Assembly: GCA_046704385.1 (NCBI GenBank)
Contig: JBJKSB010000003.1
Coordinates: 1 to 24,602 of the forward strand
Reading direction: 5' to 3'
Source of the DNA: GH45 sp046704385
Lineage (GTDB): Bacteria; Bacteroidota; Bacteroidia; Bacteroidales; SZUA-534
DNA length: 24,602 bases
Below the pieces are notes generated by a model, which was given only the letters and a program-made list of their open reading frames with translations, ran no database searches and had not been told where the DNA came from. Each line of letters starts with the position of its first letter. Position 1 is the first letter of the stretch. Below, piece by piece: positions 24,413-24,602 of the stretch. The position numbers and the translations under genes are program-made.

Positions 24413-24602
24413 GCTTAGTTAGGTTGTACTTGTTGTGATATTTTATAGTATCAGGTTCATTAAGTAACATTAGACTCATCGGATCGTTAGTTTGCAAAAG
24501 TAAATAAACAACAAGTATGAAAACATTGAGATAAGAAATACCTTTATGGAAAAAGCTCCATCTGCTGCATTAGCTTTAGTCATCGGATAGATAAAATCTA
24601 AC
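24413..24602. other. 190-bp tail after the GH16 gene, nothing firm
   Basis: There is no complete gene and no convincing terminator hairpin. The 9-mer TCATCGGAT occurs twice (24476-24484 and 24580-24588). Its significance is unknown, and the sequence ends before any repeat structure can be judged. Confidence 0.6.

Overview
The window looks like chromosomal DNA from a Bacteroidota bacterium, probably a marine or sediment Marinilabiliales/Prolixibacteraceae-type organism. This is an inference from AT-rich composition, many lipoproteins with Bacteroidota-style signal peptides, weak Shine-Dalgarno sites, TAnnTTTG-type promoter elements, and secreted glycoside hydrolases of families 43, 31 and 16. 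No rRNA, tRNA, CRISPR array or transposase gene was seen. All genes are on the minus strand except the GH16 gene at the right end.

Region 1 (1-4743, minus) is a compact run of four lipoprotein genes: a BMP-family binding protein; a 698-residue fusion of a type-I periplasmic-binding (LivJ-like) domain to a legumain/GPI8-like C13 cysteine peptidase with an apparently intact catalytic dyad and asparagine-specificity pocket; a small transthyretin/CarboxypepD_reg-like lipoprotein; and a large lipoprotein cut by the left edge. No ABC permease or ATPase is present. This is the best candidate for an undescribed system: a ligand-sensing, possibly surface-displayed, protease module.

Region 2 (4803-8085, minus) is a ferrous-iron uptake operon. 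It encodes a membrane-anchored DtxR regulator with two FeoA domains, then FeoB as two proteins (GTPase and permease) separated by a single in-frame stop. Upstream lies a 12-copy, 21-bp minisatellite (8143-8394).

Region 3 (8432-14931, minus) holds glycan-degrading enzymes: a six-hairpin glycosidase-like lipoprotein followed by a GH31 lipoprotein, then a 663-bp gap with nested palindromic/MITE-like repeats, then a secreted GH43. A CPBP-family membrane protease (15045-15824) and a hypothetical lipoprotein (15949-16686) follow.

Region 4 (16816-21907, minus) is a signalling cluster: a large MASE1-PAS-PAS hybrid histidine kinase, a second kinase with a periplasmic c-type-haem (CxxCH) Tll0287-like/DUF3365 sensor, and a stand-alone receiver protein directly after it. 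Region 5 has a YncE-like beta-propeller (minus) divergent from a GH16 lipoprotein (plus) with an N-terminal CBM6-like domain.

The glycosidases suggest breakdown of hemicellulose or beta-1,3-glucan without a SusC/SusD pair in view. Operon structure, substrates and sensor ligands are inferences.
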